Source of the DNA: Cydia pomonella
Taxonomy: Eukaryota; Arthropoda; Insecta; Lepidoptera; Tortricidae
Assembly (NCBI RefSeq): GCF_033807575.1
Contig: NC_084726.1
Span: 4,588,001 to 4,652,000, forward strand
Direction: 5' to 3'
Length of the DNA: 64,000 nt
A program made the position numbers and the translations under genes. Below are positions 54,801 through 64,000 of the stretch, in pieces; the first letter of the stretch is position 1; every line of letters starts with the position of its first letter. Below the pieces are notes generated by a model. It did no database searches. It was given only the letters and a program-made list of their open reading frames with translations, and was not told the DNA's origin.

Positions 54801-57800
54801 TCTAAGTGCTACCAATTTAATGAACATGGGGGCTAAGTTTAACGACTGTGTTCTTATATTGATAAACTCGACACAGAAAGTATTTTTGAAACTTCACTCA
54901 TTATTTTTACTAACGTAGCGAACATTAAATATAATTGAATTGTAGACTATAATTGAATTTAAATCCGAAATACCTAATACAAACAAAGCTGTTTGATGGC
55001 TATAACTAGTATTTGGGAAAATTATAGATAATTGAGTTTATCTGTCATTAAATTTTCTCTCTAAAAATCCATTGTATGATCATGAATTTGTGTGTTTTCA
55101 ATGTTCACCGGAACAATCGAGTGTTACCCCAGGCTCCTTTAGATTAAAAATGGGAAGTTCCTTACACTAAGCAGCTGCTGCGTCTGGCCGCACACGGCCA
55201 CGGCCTGCCCGAGGTGCTCCACGCCCGCCTCCAGGTCCCCGGCCGCCAGCAGCTCCTCGCCCAGCTGGATCTGCGCACAACCGACACCGATATATCCGCA
55301 CCGCAGGTCCAACGCCAAAGACGGATTAATACGTCACAGACCACAGAGCAACATAGCCCTACGTGCATATGCTAAAGTTCAATTTCAGTTTTCACATTTG
55401 GTGTTGTGGCGTCCGAGTGACAGCTTTTGTGTTTGACACGGCGTCGAAAAGGTTAAATGCCAAATCTTACTAACATTCTATTATCCATTCCTGTTTCCTA
55501 TTAAAGATTTATCAGTGCTGCTAGCCGATGAATTGGGGAGGGCAAGTTGATATGCTGAAGGCCTAGCTGAGGGGAAGAAGATGAAAATGCATTTTAATTT
55601 TTATCTAATCTTTGATCTCCTGCTCCCCCGTAGTGATGCCCTCATTAATAATTATTATAAATGTAGTTTACTGTATCGCAAAGATAAGTTTTATTGTTCA
55701 ACTTTGTTTTTTTATAATACAACTGCGTGTATTAAAGATATTCTTATACCTGTTGCAGGAAGAACCGCTGCATAGCCTCATGGTCGCTCATATCTGGCAG
55801 GGGCCCACCCATGGCGTTTGAGCGTGACGCGTTCTTGCGAGCATTCTGTCTGCCTGCAAATATAATGAGGAATATCAGTGATGTTAAATGCCAACAACAA
55901 ATTTATGGTACAAATTAGCAAATTTGATACTCAGTAAGTCCAAAAATTTACTGTGTAAAATTATGATGTGTATGGACACACCTTAAATTTTATATGGTAC
56001 GGTTGAAATGGTACACGTATCATAATTATGGGACTATAATCAACCATTTATACACTGACGAATATTCAACCATTGCCGTCACAATCACAACACAGGGAAG
56101 GTTGTGACCTTTTTGATCCTTAAAACCCTTTATAGGGCATTAGGGAATACCTATTAAGATTTTATATGAAAAAATTGACCACCATATTAGATCATCTTTT
56201 TAAATTTTTTTCTTATGCAGAATTTTTTAAGCATTAAGTAAGCCTGTCACAAACGGAGCGATAATATACCAACAGATACGGCATCATACGATATCTTTTA
56301 CGTACTATTTGATCGAGTCCGCAATGTTATATATATTTTGGTACCTTGCAATAAGATATTAAAATCTTATTGCAAGGTACCAAAGGTAATTAAAGGGTTA
56401 ATAGTTGTTATCCTGGATAGGGATGGGAAACAATGCAAGACAAGGGTCATCTCCTACATTCCACTATAAAAGGGGTCATCCATATATTACATCACACGAA
56501 TTTAAATTTTCTGACCCCCCTCCCTACTTGTCACATTTGACTACTCCCCCCAAAGAACTTAAAGTGATGTCACAAAGTTTGTGACTCCACGCCCTTGTCG
56601 CATCGTGTCACATTTTCTTAACCCCTAAACATATGACGTAATTTATGGATGACCTCATAGGCGTAAGGTTTCTTCAAAAGCTTTCCAAGACTGTTGCTTT
56701 TGTGCTGTTTTGACAAAGAAGTAGCCTAACAAGTTGTTAAATCAGAAAAGCATGAAAGTAAGTCTATTTTGTAATTTAATAAGCAAACAGTAATTATAGC
56801 TATCAAATTACAGACAAATAGACTATAACTTTTACGAGTTTCATGGTTGAGTTGTGTAGATAATACAGTCTGTGTGTAACTTTCCCTTGAAATATTGAGC
56901 TAAATTATATACTGCAGTTTTAAAGAAATAATGTGCAACACATTTATATTATACCTATTAGTTTCTCTTAACCCTAGAGTGCCTAGCCCACCTTTTTGTG
57001 AAACACTAGTGCTTGCATAGGGAGCCTTTTGATTGGCCCATACTTAACATGATTTATTGTTTAAATTAATAGATAAATCGTTTAAATAAATGGTATAAAA
57101 TATATCAAAACCTATTAGAAAAAGTTCCATTATTTATAGTTATAGATACACTTAATAATGCTTTTTAATTTAACCCCCTTATTCATAAACATGTACTAAA
57201 GTTGCCGCTAATCATCATTTGTCCCTTTGCATCATACCAATACGTCGGAAAGGGACAAATGATGATTAGGGGCATCGGAACTTTAGTACACGTTTATGGA
57301 TAAGGTGGTAAGTATTTTATCATGTTTCTACCCATTTGTGTTTTGTTTATTGTTATAAAAATGTTAGTAGTACAAATCAATTATTATTTTGTCACAGGTG
57401 GCAAAATGCTCATAGTGAACTAACCCTATGTTGGGCCATGTACTAGACTGCTCTGAACAGATCTTATTTTATAAACAATGGAACAGGTATAGCAGGAAAG
57501 ATTAGGAAGTCAGTCAGCTAACGAATGAAGGTATCCAACTTATCTAAGATGTAACTCTGAAAATAGAACCCTAAAATCATATTGGCTATTCTACAGTGCT
57601 TGAAACGCAAAAAAAAAATTAAGAAGTTAGTAGACAGTTACATAAGTAAATTAAAAATACCTATATTTGTTGAAGAAACAATGTAAATTCCCCTAAAAGA
57701 TGCGAGACATTAGTCTGTTTCCAATGAACTTCGATCAACGAACCAATGTCATTGCTGCATGTTACACAATATTTGGCCTAATTACTCGCACATGCGCTAC

Positions 57801-58162
57801 CTCAGCGCATCTGTACATACATTTATGCGCTTATTGAAGCGAAAATATACACAAGTGCGCAACGATCACTGGGTTTGTAGGTTATTCAGAAATAAATCAA
57901 TCACTGACAGTGTAAAATGAATGATGTGCGCAAGCAGCGTGTGATTTACATAAAATATCTTCACACTTGCACGATATTAGACTCAAATAGAGCATGAGAA
58001 TGTTTTCTAAACACAAAAAACTACAATGCACTCACGTTCTCTGAGCTTTTTTTTGAAAAGAGGGTCCTTGCGACGTTGTTGGTCGAAATATACACAATAC
58101 CCCAGGAACAGAGTCCCGGCAATGCCCACTGCAATTCCAAGTGTTGTGCGAGTCAACTCCAT
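51847..58162 (-). CDS. TOMM20: Mitochondrial import receptor subunit TOM20, 4 exons, 155 aa
   Basis: Outer-membrane receptor that binds presequences and passes them to the TOM pore. Exons (minus) 58036-58162, 55750-55853, 55166-55270 and 51847-51978 join to 468 nt with GT/AG ends and consistent phase. An N-terminal membrane anchor (residues ~7-25, LGIAVGIAGTLFLGYCVYF) is followed by FDQQRRKDPLFKKKLRERR. The cytosolic TPR-type domain has MSDHEAMQRFFLQQIQLGEE, then a GVEHL..AVAVCGQTQQLL stretch, VLQQTMPAPIFHLLLKKLP and an acidic end QEEDVE. Length fits the family (about 145-170). Exon 3 is strikingly GC-rich for this region. Intron 3 (about 3.2 kb) houses a LINE and MITE fragments. Confidence 0.95.
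52050..53455 (-). pseudogene. 5'-truncated LINE (CR1/L2-like reverse transcriptase) in TOM20 intron 3
   Basis: Two minus-strand frames, 53422-53240 (MRTVVVPIPKNRTGDLTSLK, YRPISL, AQFGFRTGL) and 53177-52206 (YACFLDLSRAFDLVNYNLLW, CGVRQGGVTSPDLFSLYVND, NNISYADDMVLLSPS), are RT domains 0-5 of a non-LTR element. They are separated by a frame change near 53245. An A/T-rich 3' UTR runs to about 52050 next to TATTTATTTCAGGCAA. The catalytic YADD is intact but the endonuclease is missing. Clade is by resemblance only. Confidence 0.82.
53605..53740. repeat. MITE, second copy of the 41048-41400 family
   Basis: Shares AGAGAAATAAGTA, GTGCTCATTCCATACATCAG, AAAACGCTTATTATTTTCGT and AGTAGCGG.TTTAT with 41048-41400. 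The right arm is mostly missing. Confidence 0.65.
53741..55165. other. Rest of TOM20 intron 3, nothing clear
   Basis: AT-rich. Includes a fragment (54455-54500) containing GGTTAGATTTGACTAATCTG that recurs at 43070-43095. No exon or complete element is recognised. Confidence 0.35.
56240..56392. repeat. MITE fragment with perfect 21-bp hairpin
   Basis: TTTGGTACCTTGCAATAAGA at 56337 pairs perfectly with the inverse at 56364-56384 around a 6-nt loop. The flank ACGGAGCGATAATATACC and CATACGATATCTTTTACGTA link it to the element at 2158-2455. Confidence 0.6.
56471..56657. repeat. MITE with GGTCATCCATA..TTACGTCA-type ends
   Basis: The left end AGGGGTCATCCATATATTAC is inverted at the right as ATGACGTAATTTATGGATGACCT. 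The interior is C-rich then GTGATGTCACAAAG. Similar GGTCATCCATAAATTACGTC elements are, to my knowledge, widespread in insects. Confidence 0.65.
57175..57308. repeat. Palindromic MITE (about 130 bp)
   Basis: TTATTCATAAACATGTACTA, AATCATCATTTGTCCCTTT and the inverted AAAGGGACAAATGATGATTA, TTTAGTACACGTTTATGGAT form a near-complete hairpin with a short loop at 57229-57246. Confidence 0.75.
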
Positions 58163-58554
58163 TGTAAAATTATATTTCGTAGCGATTTATTCACAGAAAT
58201 AACGGCTCGCTTTTGTTACAAAATTTTGTGATCCGCCATTTATTAGCAAAAAGGACTTATGTTGGCAGCATTGACAGTCGAAAGCATTCACGAAATTTAA
58301 ATACAAAATAGAATTATCACGATTTTATGCAAAGGATAATTACATTTAACTAACTATGTGAATATTATATTGAAAATAAACGTAATAAAGTCTATGTTTC
58401 GAATTTTCTAAATTTATTACTTTTATCCATTAGCAGATCTTGAACGCACTATTTATTTTCTAAGGTTGCCACTGTAAAATTTGTCAAATGTACACATGAT
58501 AAAATATTCCATTTTCTTGAAATTTTCCTTCTAATGTACTAATTATTATCATAT
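58163..58554. promoter_or_regulatory. Head-to-head promoter interval, TOM20 (-) and CMC4-like exon (+)
   Basis: 392 bp separate the two start codons. ATGGCGGATCAC-like sequence on the minus strand near 58230-58245 (CGCCATTTATTAGC on plus) could mark the TOM20 transcription start. No TATA box is convincing. A shared bidirectional promoter is inferred from spacing. Confidence 0.5.
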
Positions 58555-58609
58555 ATGCCGGCCGACCCTTGCAAGAAATATGCGTGTGAGATCCAGAGAT
58601 GTCTAGTTG
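58555..58609 (+). CDS. CMC4: First exon of a CMC4-like twin-CX9C mitochondrial protein
   Basis: ATG opens MPADPCKKYACEIQRCLV and the frame runs straight into a GTGAGT donor (phase 1). The Cys-x9-Cys pair (C6, C16) with Cys11 and the DPC...ACEIQ.CL wording match the N-terminus of CMC4, a small intermembrane-space protein imported by the MIA40 pathway. The second CX9C half must be in a downstream exon. I searched the plus strand up to 64000 for a CC-containing exon and found none, so it is probably beyond the window. If so, VPS26 lies inside this gene's intron. It could instead be a stranded exon copy. Confidence 0.6.
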
Positions 58610-58822
58610 GTGAGTTTCTACTATTTATTTCATTTAACAACCTCTCGGCCGACAGCCGACATGAATTTAGTCGCCATCTTTGCTTCAACCTTCAATCGCC
58701 TCTACGGATTCGCGGGCGTTTCATCGCCGTTTTTCAATGTTTTTCTTAAACAAAACGTGATTGTTCTTGTCGACAATAGCGTAAAAAGTTTCCTGGAGTT
58801 CAATTAACAGTTCAGTGTGAAA
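58610..58822 (+). promoter_or_regulatory. VPS26 upstream region / 5' UTR
   Basis: CG-richer than its surroundings (CTCTCGGCCGACAGCCGAC at 58642-58660, GCCATCTTTGC, CGCGGGCG). A VPS26 transcription start somewhere in 58640-58700 is plausible. No upstream ATG in frame with VPS26 offers a better start. Confidence 0.45.
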
Positions 58823-60157
58823 ATGAGTTTTTTCGGATTCGGACAAACCGCGGATATAGAGATCGTATTCGACGATGCTGACAAGCGGAAGGTAGCGGAG
58901 GTGAAAACGGATGACGGCAAAAAGGAGAAATTACTGTTGTATTATGACGGTGAAACGGTGTCGGGGCGTGTGAACGTCACGCTACGGAAGCCGGGGTCGA
59001 AGCTCGAGCATCAAGGAATCAAGGTCGAACTAATAGGGCAGATCGAATTGTTCTACGACAGAGGTAACCATCATGAATTCATATCGCTAGTGAAGGAATT
59101 AGCTCGGCCTGGAGATCTCCTGCAACATACGTCGTATCCGTTCGAATTTGCGAACGTAGAGAAGCCCTATGAGGTGTACACAGGCGCTAACGTCAGACTG
59201 AGGTACTTCCTACGCGCTACCATCGTTCGCCGCTTAACCGACGTCGTAAAGGAGGTGGACATCGCTGTACACACGCTCTGTAGCTACCCTGACGTTCTGA
59301 ACTCCATAAAAATGGAGGTGGGCATTGAAGACTGCCTCCACATAGAGTTTGAATACAACAAATCAAAGTATCATCTCAAAGATGTGATAGTTGGTAAAAT
59401 CTACTTTCTGCTAGTCCGTATCAAGATAAAACATATGGAGATATCTATTATCAAACGTGAGACAACAGGATCAGGACCAAATACATTTACAGAGAATGAA
59501 ACCGTTGCAAAATATGAGATCATGGATGGGGCTCCGGTGAGAGGTGAAAGCATACCTATAAGAGTGTTCCTGGCTGGATATGATTTGACCCCGACAATGA
59601 GAGACATTAATAACAAGTTTTCCGTCAGGTATTACCTAAATCTAGTACTGATGGATACTGAAGATCGCCGTTACTTCAAACAACAGGAGGTGACTCTATG
59701 GAGAAAGAGTGATAAATCGAGGTTGCTGTTACATAATCCTCATCATCCACAAACTCTGACGCATCCCTCTGAGACCCCATCTCAAAGGCAGCAAAATGCA
59801 GCTAATTCCGATTATGTGGGTCGAGCGATTTCTCCACTACACCAAGAGAACCATCAACAAGGCCCTCCACTTATTGACGAAGACCACAAACCCTCTGAAA
59901 TGGAGCAAGATAAAACTGTAGAAATAACCAACAAAATGTCCAATACACACATTGAGAATAACCAGGCTGAAAAAATTGAAAATCCAGAGAAAAAAAAGCC
60001 TGCTGTAGCTGAAAAGCCTGAAGTTGCTGAGAAGCCAGTGGTAGCTGAGAAGCCTCAAGTAGCAGAAAAGCCGCAGATTGCCGAGAAGCCACAGATTGCG
60101 GAGAAGCCAGTGAATGTAACCCGGTCAGAAAGTGCAGAAGCCGAGCCAAGTCAATAG
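58823..60157 (+). CDS. VPS26: VPS26 retromer subunit, intronless, 444 aa with repeat tail
   Basis: Arrestin-fold subunit of the retromer cargo-selection complex (with VPS35 and VPS29), which recycles receptors from endosomes to Golgi or plasma membrane. Starts MSFFGFGQTADIEIVFDDAD. Typical landmarks are GETVSGRVNV, HQGIKVELIGQIELFYDRGN, YEVYTGANVRLRYFLRATI, LKDVIVGKIYFLLVRIKIKH, AGYDLTPTMRDINNKFSVRY and QQEVTLWRKSD (ends ~296). The core is complete. Vertebrate VPS26A/B stop at about 327-336 residues; this protein continues to 444 with a Pro/Glu/Lys-rich tail. The tail includes six AEKP-led hexapeptides (about 396-431: PEV, PVV, PQV, PQI, PQI, PVN). The whole frame is one exon. The ATG at 58823 was chosen because it begins the conserved MSFFGFG. 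Confidence 0.96.
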   Translation: MSFFGFGQTADIEIVFDDADKRKVAEVKTDDGKKEKLLLYYDGETVSGRVNVTLRKPGSKLEHQGIKVELIGQIELFYDRGNHHEFISLVKELARPGDLLQHTSYPFEFANVEKPYEVYTGANVRLRYFLRATIVRRLTDVVKEVDIAVHTLCSYPDVLNSIKMEVGIEDCLHIEFEYNKSKYHLKDVIVGKIYFLLVRIKIKHMEISIIKRETTGSGPNTFTENETVAKYEIMDGAPVRGESIPIRVFLAGYDLTPTMRDINNKFSVRYYLNLVLMDTEDRRYFKQQEVTLWRKSDKSRLLLHNPHHPQTLTHPSETPSQRQQNAANSDYVGRAISPLHQENHQQGPPLIDEDHKPSEMEQDKTVEITNKMSNTHIENNQAEKIENPEKKKPAVAEKPEVAEKPVVAEKPQVAEKPQIAEKPQIAEKPVNVTRSESAEAEPSQ

Positions 60158-60425
60158 CCGATATGCATGTGTGCCGTCAACCTTACTGTGGACGACGAGA
60201 TGAACTGTATGTTTTCGTACTTGAAAACAATTGTGTGAAGGTTCAAAATCGGATTTTAAGCTTGTATCTTTCAAAAATTTCAGTTGAAAGTTTATGATTT
60301 TTACGATTAATGCTTCGTTGTTAAGTTTACAGTGACATTTAAGTCTTATGTTACAAACACTTGAATAACAGTTCAATTTGGTAAGGTTTACTATTACTAC
60401 CTAATAAACTTCAATCTTCATTTTA
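60158..60425 (+). other. VPS26 3' UTR
   Basis: AT-rich sequence after the TAG. AATAAA at 60403-60408 followed by CTTCAATCTTCATTTTAC is a good polyadenylation candidate, giving a 3' UTR of roughly 260-270 nt. Confidence 0.55.
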
Positions 60426-60732
60426 CAAATTAGACAATCAAAACTTACAAGTGAATTATTTGATGGATATAAGCTTGAAAATCAGCCTGTAGATTAGTTT
60501 CAGAATGACTGTTACAGCAATATTTCCGTTGCTGGCAATTATTGCCAGTTTGTAATGTTGCCTTGCTCTAGCCAATGTTAGAGTAGGAGATGTAGCTTTT
60601 ACAGAAGTTATATTATATTCTATGTAAAGTAAAACTAGTAAAAGCCATTTAAAATGAAATATTCAACACATTCATACTTGTGAAATAACAACAGTCTCAG
60701 TCAGACATACTCAACCTTTTATGTATAAAATC

Positions 60733-60885
60733 TAGCTAGAGTCAAACCAAGCCAAATTTGTATGGCAACAAGTGTGGAAATGTCTTCATTAATGTCAAAT
60801 TTCTATGAAAATATGACATTTATAATGACCTAGCTCACTTTGTTGAATTAAGTCAATACAAATTTAGCTTTGATGGACTACTATG
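60733..60885. repeat. Imperfect palindromic dispersed repeat
   Basis: GAGTCAAACCAAGCCAAATT at the left and AATACAAATTTAGCTTTGAT at the right are loosely inverted. The middle (AAGTGTGGAAATGTC, TTTCTATGAAAATATGACAT) resembles 9238-9340 and 37066-37110. Old MITE family. Confidence 0.5.
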
Positions 60886-63800
60886 ATGCCTTGGGCTACA
60901 ACATATATAAATCCTCAATATTACCAATGCCAGGATTGCTAGGTTGGGTATTTACAAGGTGCCCGTAAGCATTGCGAGACATTTTAACTATGCATTCCTG
61001 GTAATATTTAGAAACTAAAATGTCATATAAAATTTTCTGGATTAGGCCTAGTTTCAGAGATAATTAAATGTTTTTCGAAATCATTCTTTCGCCATAAGTC
61101 GGTACAAAACACATTTTTGAATGCGTATTGCCACTTTGAGGTCTAGTCTGGACATACCTATTGATTGACATCGAAAAATTAAAAAAATGTATTCGAGAGC
61201 CTACTCCCAAAAAAAAAAAAACTTTTAAGTTCATTTTAGGTTATGTTTTTATCAATAAAAATTACGTTTTATGTACAGGAGTATTCAAAAAAAGGGAAAA
61301 AAAAAAAACAAAATCAAAACATTTTTTTTTGTTGAATTTCACAAAAAGTCGTATAACATTTTTTGCTTCTGTTGCCATCAGGAATGCACCGTTAAAATCT
61401 CTCGCAATGCTCACGGGCACCTTGTATAGAATGGTATATGTGGTTGTAGTTTTGCTAAGTTGCATATAAATAACAAAACAAGTCAACAACTATGAAAAAG
61501 ACTGGAAAGTTAAAGTTTGTATATAAAAAGGGGGGTAAATGTTATTAATTTGATGTAATGTAAAGAAATGCATTTTCTATACTCGGCAGATACCATTTAT
61601 TTTGGTAAAATATGACAGAAAATTAAATATCCAAAATACCTAATTATGTTCTGTTCAAAGAAAATATTTATAACAATGACTAGTTAAAATAATTGTATTA
61701 TCGAGAGTTATCAAACAGTTATATATTTAAAGTTGTTTTGAAAGAATATGTTATCTAAAAAGCTATTCACTGCTTTATAAGTTATATTTTAATAATACAA
61801 GTCGCTATTCAGTTAATAAGCAATTTGTTTTTGCTATAAAATTACATTTTGTATATATGACTGGATCATATTTGGCACTTTGTAATCAAATAGTGCCGTT
61901 ATTAGCGACAATATGCCATAAGCTATGAAAAAAGTTATAGAACAGAAGGTGAATATATTTATCATATTTTGGGAACTAATTCTCACGTACTCTAAAAAGA
62001 GACTGCAAGTCAAGCTTGCCACAAGGTCCCTTTTCAGAAATACACATTTGTGACGTACTCAATGAAAAGGTACCACATTGTCGCTTACCATAAACTATTT
62101 CTTGAGAACGTCACATTTGATATTTGTTTTCTGAAATGTTTGATAAAAGTATTGACTCTTTGGTTCTCTGCCAGTTTTAGTATGTGTGAATGAGATGAAA
62201 TCTCATTAGTACTAACGCTATTCAAGTATTACTTTATATTATCAATTTATCAGGTATTGTCAGGTAGAATAGCTTTTTATATGTTTAATTGTCACTACCG
62301 GACAGTGGCGGTGCGTCAAACACGATTTGGGATGCCTTTTTGCTCGCATTAAATAGGCAAGGCAAGCCGGTTGAAACCGAGTTCCTACGCTCCGCCACTG
62401 CTATTGTATCTCACATAGTGTGAGTGATTCTGTGATTAATAACTGCTTCAACAAATGTGACGTTCTCAGGCAAAAGGCACTCGTCAATAATTCCTTTTTT
62501 TAATTGCATCTTAATTTTTACCCCTAGCGCGTTATTTATAACAACTTCCGAAGCTGTACTTTTTGCCTGACAGCGTCACAAATACTGGTTTGTGCCTGTA
62601 CTAACACGCGAGAATATGTAGATAGATGTCTCACATGAATTTTAGGAACTTAGGGAGATCTAGGAAATAGCCTAATGGATATTTATTTTTAAGCATTCTC
62701 TTCTGTCGTAGTTTTTTACTGCATTTTACCTTCTTTATATTATCCCGGTTGCATCCTAATGGAGTCTAAAGGCACAGTAAAATTATTGAAGCATACACTT
62801 TAATACCTTAACTGTTGTGTTCGGATATTTTAACCCCTTAAAGCGTGTCATAATTATTATTTTTATTTAAATTTGAACTTTAATAGCTGTCAAAAGAGTT
62901 GAATCGCTTCGCACGGGTTACAAAAAACCTTAACACAATCACCGTGGAGCTACTCGTAGCGCTACGTCGTAGCCGATAACATAGGTTTCCCGGTATGTAG
63001 CAGAAATGCTTGCGTAGAGGCAAAACGACGTATTGTGATTAGCGATGAATGAGAAAGAACGCTCAAGAATCACTATGGATAGGTGAAAACTGCATGAAAA
63101 TCTGTTCAGTAGTTTTTGAGTTTATCGCGAACATACATACAGACAGACGCGGAGGGGGAGTTTTATAAGTTGTAGTGATAGTGATAGGGTCCACTTCTAA
63201 TTTAATCTTTGCCTTTGTGACAGTAACGTTACCCTTTTGATAGTAAACACACAAATAGGGTTCCTTTTCCTGTTTGAATTTCAGCCTATATTCCTAGATC
63301 TACCCTCGTATAGAAATCAAAGTGTATCTTTTTCACCGTACAGTGATTTTATATATACAATATTTTTATTGTAACATGATTGCATCATTATCATCAATTT
63401 ATATCAATCAAGTGTACGCTACCAATTGAGTCGGAAATCAAACTTTGTACACAAGAGCAATGAAAATAGGACACGTTGTATGGACATTTCCGTAGAAACC
63501 CTTTTTTGTGCTCTCGAGTATGTTGTCCTTTCTACGCCGCTCAACAACGAAGCTTTAGCCACTTTGACACTAAAATCAAAGATAAGTAAATAATAAAGAT
63601 TGTCAATCTCCATACTACTATCGTTCATCTGCAACAATAATAAGGATTACGATTATTTTTATGGATACTGTTATACTTTTATTTAGTTGTCTCCGTTTTT
63701 AGTCAAAAAGTTGGTTTAAAAGTTAAATATTAACGATTCAGTAACCTCAGCGACAAGATAGAAATGAATCTAAAAGACTAATTGTCTGTAAAAAGTATAC

Positions 63801-64000
63801 TAAACATTGTATAATTATGAAAATATTAGTAATTTAGGTTTTAAAAGATGCGGGCCTGTCATGGCGCCCAAATTGTATATTATTTTAAATATGGGTCCAG
63901 TTTTATTTCAGCTTTGCTTTTGACTTGTATATGATGGGTATTATAAACTTTTATTATTTTAACTTCGCCTGGCGGCCCGCCATAGTTATTCATTGTCAGT
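60886..64000. other. Unannotated AT-rich DNA
   Basis: No exon or complete element is recognised. A-runs at 61210-61225 and 61297-61310 are notable. Positions 62945-62990 contain a CTCGTAGCGCTACG-type core like the MITE at 37213-37344. If the CMC4-like gene continues rightwards, this would be its intron. Confidence 0.35.

Larger units (their letters stand above)
55854..58035. other. TOM20 intron 1 with three MITE-like insertions
   Basis: Contains the elements at 56240-56392, 56471-56657 and 57175-57308, listed separately. No other coding sequence was recognised. Confidence 0.6.

Noticed and set aside
58817..58822. GTG two codons upstream as the VPS26 start
   Set aside because: The ATG at 58823 begins the conserved MSFFGFGQ sequence.
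62790..62835. Possible CMC4 second exon because of an adjacent TGT TGT
   Set aside because: An in-frame stop lies a few codons upstream and the CX9C spacing is absent.
1..64000. CRISPR arrays, bacterial operons, rRNA genes
   Set aside because: None seen; the tandem arrays present are transposon arms and exon-derived repeats, and the window is plainly animal nuclear DNA.

Overview
This is an AT-rich, intron-rich animal nuclear DNA window. Five conserved eukaryotic genes can be assembled from it by splicing, embedded in dense and varied transposon debris. The tRNA-headed SINEs, palindromic MITEs and RTE, Jockey/I and CR1-like retroelement remnants are of types I associate with Lepidoptera. A moth or butterfly is therefore the best guess. 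That is inference; nothing here names the species.

Layout. Positions 1-19600 hold almost no recognisable protein-coding sequence: SINEs, MITEs, a Helitron helicase remnant, a LINE remnant, a 1.7 kb foldback-type element (10581-12245) and one possible orphan first exon on the minus strand (16570-16621). Positions 19615-26367 (+) carry a four-exon vaccinia-related-kinase (VRK1/NHK-1/ballchen-like) gene with an unusual insert of about 160 residues inside the kinase domain. Positions 29617-34867 (+) are a complete-looking non-LTR retrotransposon with a 12-bp target-site duplication. Positions 35120-42633 (+) carry hydroxymethylbilane synthase (porphobilinogen deaminase, haem synthesis) in seven exons, 411 aa. 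Positions 43993-48939 (-) are a complete Ty3/gypsy element with identical 90-bp LTRs and a 5-bp duplication, inserted into an older repeat. Positions 51847-58162 (-) carry TOM20, the mitochondrial import receptor, in four exons, 155 aa. Position 58555 (+) starts what looks like exon 1 of CMC4, a twin-CX9C mitochondrial protein. Positions 58823-60157 (+) are an intronless VPS26 (retromer) with an unusual AEKP-repeat tail. From 60158 to 64000 I see only the VPS26 3' UTR, one repeat and unannotated AT-rich DNA.

The most surprising structure is in HMBS intron 5. At least eight decayed tandem copies of the 3' half of exon 5 plus its flanking intron (period about 120 bp) lie directly downstream of the real exon. 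A further short copy sits upstream in intron 3. One copy is still open in the parental frame but has lost its splice donor. I know of no described system that this matches.

The host genes do not form an operon. The functional links visible are mitochondrial (TOM20 and CMC4, head to head; HMBS feeds haem synthesis) and possible promoter sharing in the 58163-58822 interval. All splice junctions were read by eye from GT/AG signals, reading phase and family conservation, not from transcripts.
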